This document shows positions 7,717 through 9,774 of a DNA stretch of 9,774 nt, in pieces. The notes under the pieces were generated by a model. The model was not told the DNA's origin. It did not search any database and worked only from the letters and a program-made list of their open reading frames with translations. Every line of letters begins with the position of its first letter. The stretch's first letter is position 1. Origin of the DNA: Hyphomonas sp. (GTDB taxonomy: Bacteria > Pseudomonadota > Alphaproteobacteria > Caulobacterales > Hyphomonadaceae); contig JANSXJ010000120.1 in assembly GCA_024743015.1 (NCBI GenBank), positions 1-9,774 of the forward strand, given 5' to 3'. Both the position numbers and the translations under genes were made by a program.

Positions 7717-7722
7717 CTCTTA
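7717..7722 (-). promoter_or_regulatory. Candidate -10 element of the pstC promoter
   Basis: TAAGAG on the minus strand begins 10 nt after the Pho box, close to the box-to-TATAGT distance I recall for E. coli phoA. It matches TATAAT at only 3 of 6 positions, as expected for an activator-dependent promoter. Transcription would start near 7710, leaving a leader of about 20 nt. Confidence 0.4.
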
Positions 7723-7732
7723 CCCTCGGTCG

Positions 7733-7750
7733 TTGACACATATGTGACAT
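7733..7750 (-). promoter_or_regulatory. Pho box (PhoB-binding site) upstream of pstC
   Basis: Read on the minus strand this is ATGTCACATATGTGTCAA. Two TGTCA units spaced 11 bp apart, separated by an AT-rich centre, fit the CTGTCAT-WWWW-CTGTCAT direct-repeat consensus bound by PhoB dimers. It lies in the only sizeable gap between rluA and pstC, oriented toward pstC, in a locus that encodes PhoB. The inner ten bases (CACATATGTG, 7737-7746) are also a perfect palindrome, so the site reads as a weaker direct repeat on the other strand. Confidence 0.8.
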
Positions 7751-7755
7751 TTGCT

Positions 7756-7782
7756 GCGGCGCTGTTCATTTCCATGCACCGC
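7756..7782 (-). terminator. Possible stem-loop at the end of rluA
   Basis: GCGGTGC (7782-7776) can pair with GCGCCGC (7762-7756): seven pairs including one G-U, with a 13-nt loop. The stem starts at the last base of the rluA stop codon and ends just before the Pho box. No U-tract follows, so it is not a standard intrinsic terminator. It may slow read-through from phoR-rluA into pstC or protect the mRNA end. Confidence 0.25.
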
Positions 7783-8432
7783 TAGAATGGAACCGGGCAA
7801 TCCGCATGCACTGTCTCTGTGCTATCCGGGTGCGGAAAGACAAGAGACTTGGCGTGTAAGCAAAGTCGCTCATGCGAGTTTGCTTCGCCGTAAAAGACAT
7901 CTCCGAGGATTGGATGTCCCCGGCTTGCCATGTGCAAACGAAGTTGATGCGATCGACCTGTCTCCGGCTTCAGCAGCACGCGTGTGCAGGAGCCTTCACG
8001 CTTGAGCGTGCGCCAATGCGTGATCGCTTCGCGTCCCTCCGGATCGAGGTGCCGCAACGGTCGTTGCAGGGAGTGCTTGGCAATCGCCGCATTGATCGTG
8101 CCCTCGTCCGCTTCAATCACTCCATCGACCAGGGCTTCATATGTTTTTTCAACGCGGCGCTTCTCAAACGACATTGAAAGGGCGCGCTGGGCTGCCTTGG
8201 TTCGGGCGAAGATCATCAGGCCTGATGTGTCCATATCCAGGCGATGAACAATCAGCACGTCGCCATGGCGCTCACTCAGGATGGAGCTCGCGCAGACGGC
8301 TTTCTCGGGTCCGCGGCCGGGAACGCTGAGCAAACCGCTCGGCTTGTCGCAGATTACGATCCACTCATCGACATGCAGTGTGGTCAGCGATTCTGGAGGA
8401 GGCGGTAAATAGGGTTTAGGCGACTGGGTCAT
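7782..8432 (-). CDS. rluA: Pseudouridine synthase RluA (23S rRNA / tRNA U32 type)
   Basis: Isomerises specific uridines to pseudouridine. E. coli RluA acts on 23S rRNA U746 and U32 of some tRNAs, and this protein resembles RluA rather than RluC/RluD. It has 216 residues (E. coli RluA about 219), no S4 domain, and the RluA-like DKPSGLLSVPGRGPE at 29-43. The catalytic motif HRLDMDTSGL is at 63-72 with nucleophile D66; the conserved KTYEALV (96-102) and ETGRSHQLRLHM-GHPILGD (157-178) follow. The ATG at 8432 starts 17 bp inside the 3' end of phoR and gives the expected RluA N-terminus. An ATG at 8504 would add 24 unrelated residues that merely read phoR in another frame. No clear Shine-Dalgarno sequence precedes 8432, so translation may depend on ribosomes finishing phoR. 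Its place between phoR and pstC is unusual; no link to phosphate is evident. Confidence 0.9.
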   Translation of the reverse strand: MTQSPKPYLPPPPESLTTLHVDEWIVICDKPSGLLSVPGRGPEKAVCASSILSERHGDVLIVHRLDMDTSGLMIFARTKAAQRALSMSFEKRRVEKTYEALVDGVIEADEGTINAAIAKHSLQRPLRHLDPEGREAITHWRTLKREGSCTRVLLKPETGRSHQLRLHMASRGHPILGDVFYGEANSHERLCLHAKSLVFPHPDSTETVHADCPVPF

Positions 8433-9774
8433 CTGGTAATCGCGGCATCCAGACCCCAAAGGCGGTGCCCGCCCCTTCGACGCTTTCGACCGCGAGGCCG
8501 CCACGGTGGCGCGCCATGATGTGTTTCACGATGGCGAGACCCAGTCCGGTCCCTTCAATCTGACCGCCGCGACTTTCATCGACTCGATAGAACCGCTCCC
8601 CCAGACGCGGGAGGTGCTGCTCCGAAATACCTTCGCCATTATCGGTTACGCGCACCCAGACGGCCGGGACCTCCGTTGAGGCGTAAGGTTGCAGCAACAC
8701 GGCGCGCTTGGCATCGGGGGATTGACGACTGCAGGCTGCGGCAGCGTCGGCCATGGTTGGTGCTTCCCCCATCAGGATCTGAACTTCACCGTCCTTGCGC
8801 GCATACTTGATGGCGTTGCTGGTGAGGTTCTGGATGACCTGAGCGATCTCGTCGCTGTCGGCGATAACGCCAACCCGGCTCTTTGGACCGTAAAAGCGGA
8901 GCTTGATTCCTGCGTCTTCTGCCAACGGCGTCAGCGCAAGGCTCGTCGCGCGTGACAAATCGACAATATCGACCTGGGTTTTCGGATGACTGTGCTCACT
9001 GAACTCGATGCGCGAGAGGGATAAAAGGTCAGCGACCAGTCGTTTCATGCGCTCGGTCTGCTGACCCATGATGTCGAGGAATCCGTCCCATGCCTCCTTA
9101 TCGTCCTTGGCCGGTCCGCGCATGGTTTCGATGAAGCCGCCAATCGCAGTCAGGGGCGTGCGCAGTTCGTGGCTGGCATTTGCAAGAAAGTCTGCACGGG
9201 CGCGTTCGGCGCGGCGGACAGCCGTCAGGTCTTCGAAAACCATGATGACGGCTCCGGGCTGGATGCCAGCGCGAATATGCGCCATCCAGACTTCAGCCTC
9301 GCCATGTTGCGTAAACTCAACCCGCTCTTCTGCACCATTGCGCGCGACTCGCTCAACTGCGGCCAGGAGATCAGGTTGGCGCAACATTGCACTCGGAAAC
9401 GGACGCGCGGAGCTGTCGATTCGAAACAGATTTCTGGCGTGGACATTCGCCGTTGCGACCAATCCATCCGGCGCAATCAACAAAGCGGGTAGCGGAAGTG
9501 CCAGCACAAATGGCTCGACCGCGTTCGAGGACGGTTCGGGTGCAGAAGTCGATAGCGGAGTAACGTCGACGCTGACACTGTCTCTCTGTCTGCTTGGAGC
9601 AGAGCCGACAAAAAAGGCCAGCGCGCCCGTCGACATGACGATGGCACCGGTGATCCACTCGACAAATCCGAGTGCTCCGGTAACGTAGAGTAAACTGAGC
9701 ACAGCAATGGCGCCCAGCGTCAGGACAAGGAAGTCGCGAATGCGTCGCGGCGGGTCCGGCTGGATTTGTCTGTC
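8416..9774 (-). CDS. phoR: Phosphate regulon sensor histidine kinase PhoR, 5' partial
   Basis: A membrane sensor kinase that phosphorylates PhoB when phosphate is scarce, through contact with Pst and PhoU. The frame is open to the window edge. A GTG at 9702 could pass for a start, but 24 in-frame codons lie upstream and encode a basic stretch plus the first half of a membrane helix (DFLVLTLGAIAVLSLLYVTG), so the true start is outside. A second helix follows (about 9661-9604), then a linker and a PAS-like domain (about 9510-9220). The HisKA domain has FLANASHELRTPLTAIGGF, phospho-acceptor His at 9169-9171. The ATPase domain shows N-box QNLTSNAIKYA, G1 VTDNGEGIS, F-box ERFYRVDESR and G2 GTGLGLAIVKHI. 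It is identified as PhoR by the short two-helix N-terminus, the PAS domain and the pst/phoU/phoB neighbourhood. Its 3' end overlaps rluA by 17 bp. Confidence 0.92.
   Translation of the reverse strand, partial: DRQIQPDPPRRIRDFLVLTLGAIAVLSLLYVTGALGFVEWITGAIVMSTGALAFFVGSAPSRQRDSVSVDVTPLSTSAPEPSSNAVEPFVLALPLPALLIAPDGLVATANVHARNLFRIDSSARPFPSAMLRQPDLLAAVERVARNGAEERVEFTQHGEAEVWMAHIRAGIQPGAVIMVFEDLTAVRRAERARADFLANASHELRTPLTAIGGFIETMRGPAKDDKEAWDGFLDIMGQQTERMKRLVADLLSLSRIEFSEHSHPKTQVDIVDLSRATSLALTPLAEDAGIKLRFYGPKSRVGVIADSDEIAQVIQNLTSNAIKYARKDGEVQILMGEAPTMADAAAACSRQSPDAKRAVLLQPYASTEVPAVWVRVTDNGEGISEQHLPRLGERFYRVDESRGGQIEGTGLGLAIVKHIMARHRGGLAVESVEGAGTAFGVWMPRLPDDPVA

Noticed and set aside
8433..8504. Upstream extension of rluA to the ATG at 8504
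   Set aside because: The added 24 residues are an off-frame reading of the phoR C-terminus; the family N-terminus and length fit the ATG at 8432.
9700..9702. GTG at 9702 as the start of phoR
   Set aside because: The frame is open for 24 more codons to the window edge and starting here would cut the first membrane helix in half.

Overview
The window is a compact, moderately GC-rich stretch of bacterial chromosome. Gene content, GTG starts, the long PstC and PstA proteins and the order phoR ... pstC-pstA-pstB-phoU-phoB all point to an alphaproteobacterium, perhaps a relative of the Caulobacter/Hyphomonas group. That placement is inferred from gene order and protein style, not from a search. 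All visible genes look intact, except that both window edges cut a gene.

Layout. The left edge (1-825, +) is the C-terminal part of an FMN-dependent nitronate monooxygenase-like enzyme. Its stop codon overlaps the stop codon of a convergent alanine dehydrogenase gene (ald, minus strand). ald is divergent from an Lrp/AsnC-family regulator gene (2055-2516, +), and the two share an AT-rich control region of about 110 bp. The regulator gene meets phoB tail to tail with only 6 bp between stop codons.

From 2523 to the right edge everything is on the minus strand and forms the phosphate regulon. In transcription order it reads phoR (sensor kinase, 5' end outside the window), rluA (pseudouridine synthase), an intergenic gap with a good PhoB-binding site, then pstC, pstA, pstB, phoU and phoB with overlaps or gaps of 0-12 bp. 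PstC, PstA and PstB form the inner-membrane part of the high-affinity phosphate ABC importer. PhoU and the transporter report phosphate status to PhoR, which phosphorylates PhoB. PhoB is expected to bind the Pho box before pstC and so drive the transporter operon and its own gene, a positive feedback loop. The periplasmic binding protein PstS is not encoded here.

The ald/Lrp pair is a separate small unit for alanine catabolism: reversible NAD-dependent deamination of L-alanine to pyruvate, with local control by the Lrp-type protein. No RNA genes, mobile elements, CRISPR arrays or gene-free stretches over 300 bp were seen. I found no new multi-gene system. The points worth checking are architectural: an internal expansion in PstA, an insert in the PhoR ATPase domain, rluA wedged inside the pho locus, a hairpin where the pstC ribosome site should be, and two tail-to-tail junctions with no room for terminators.
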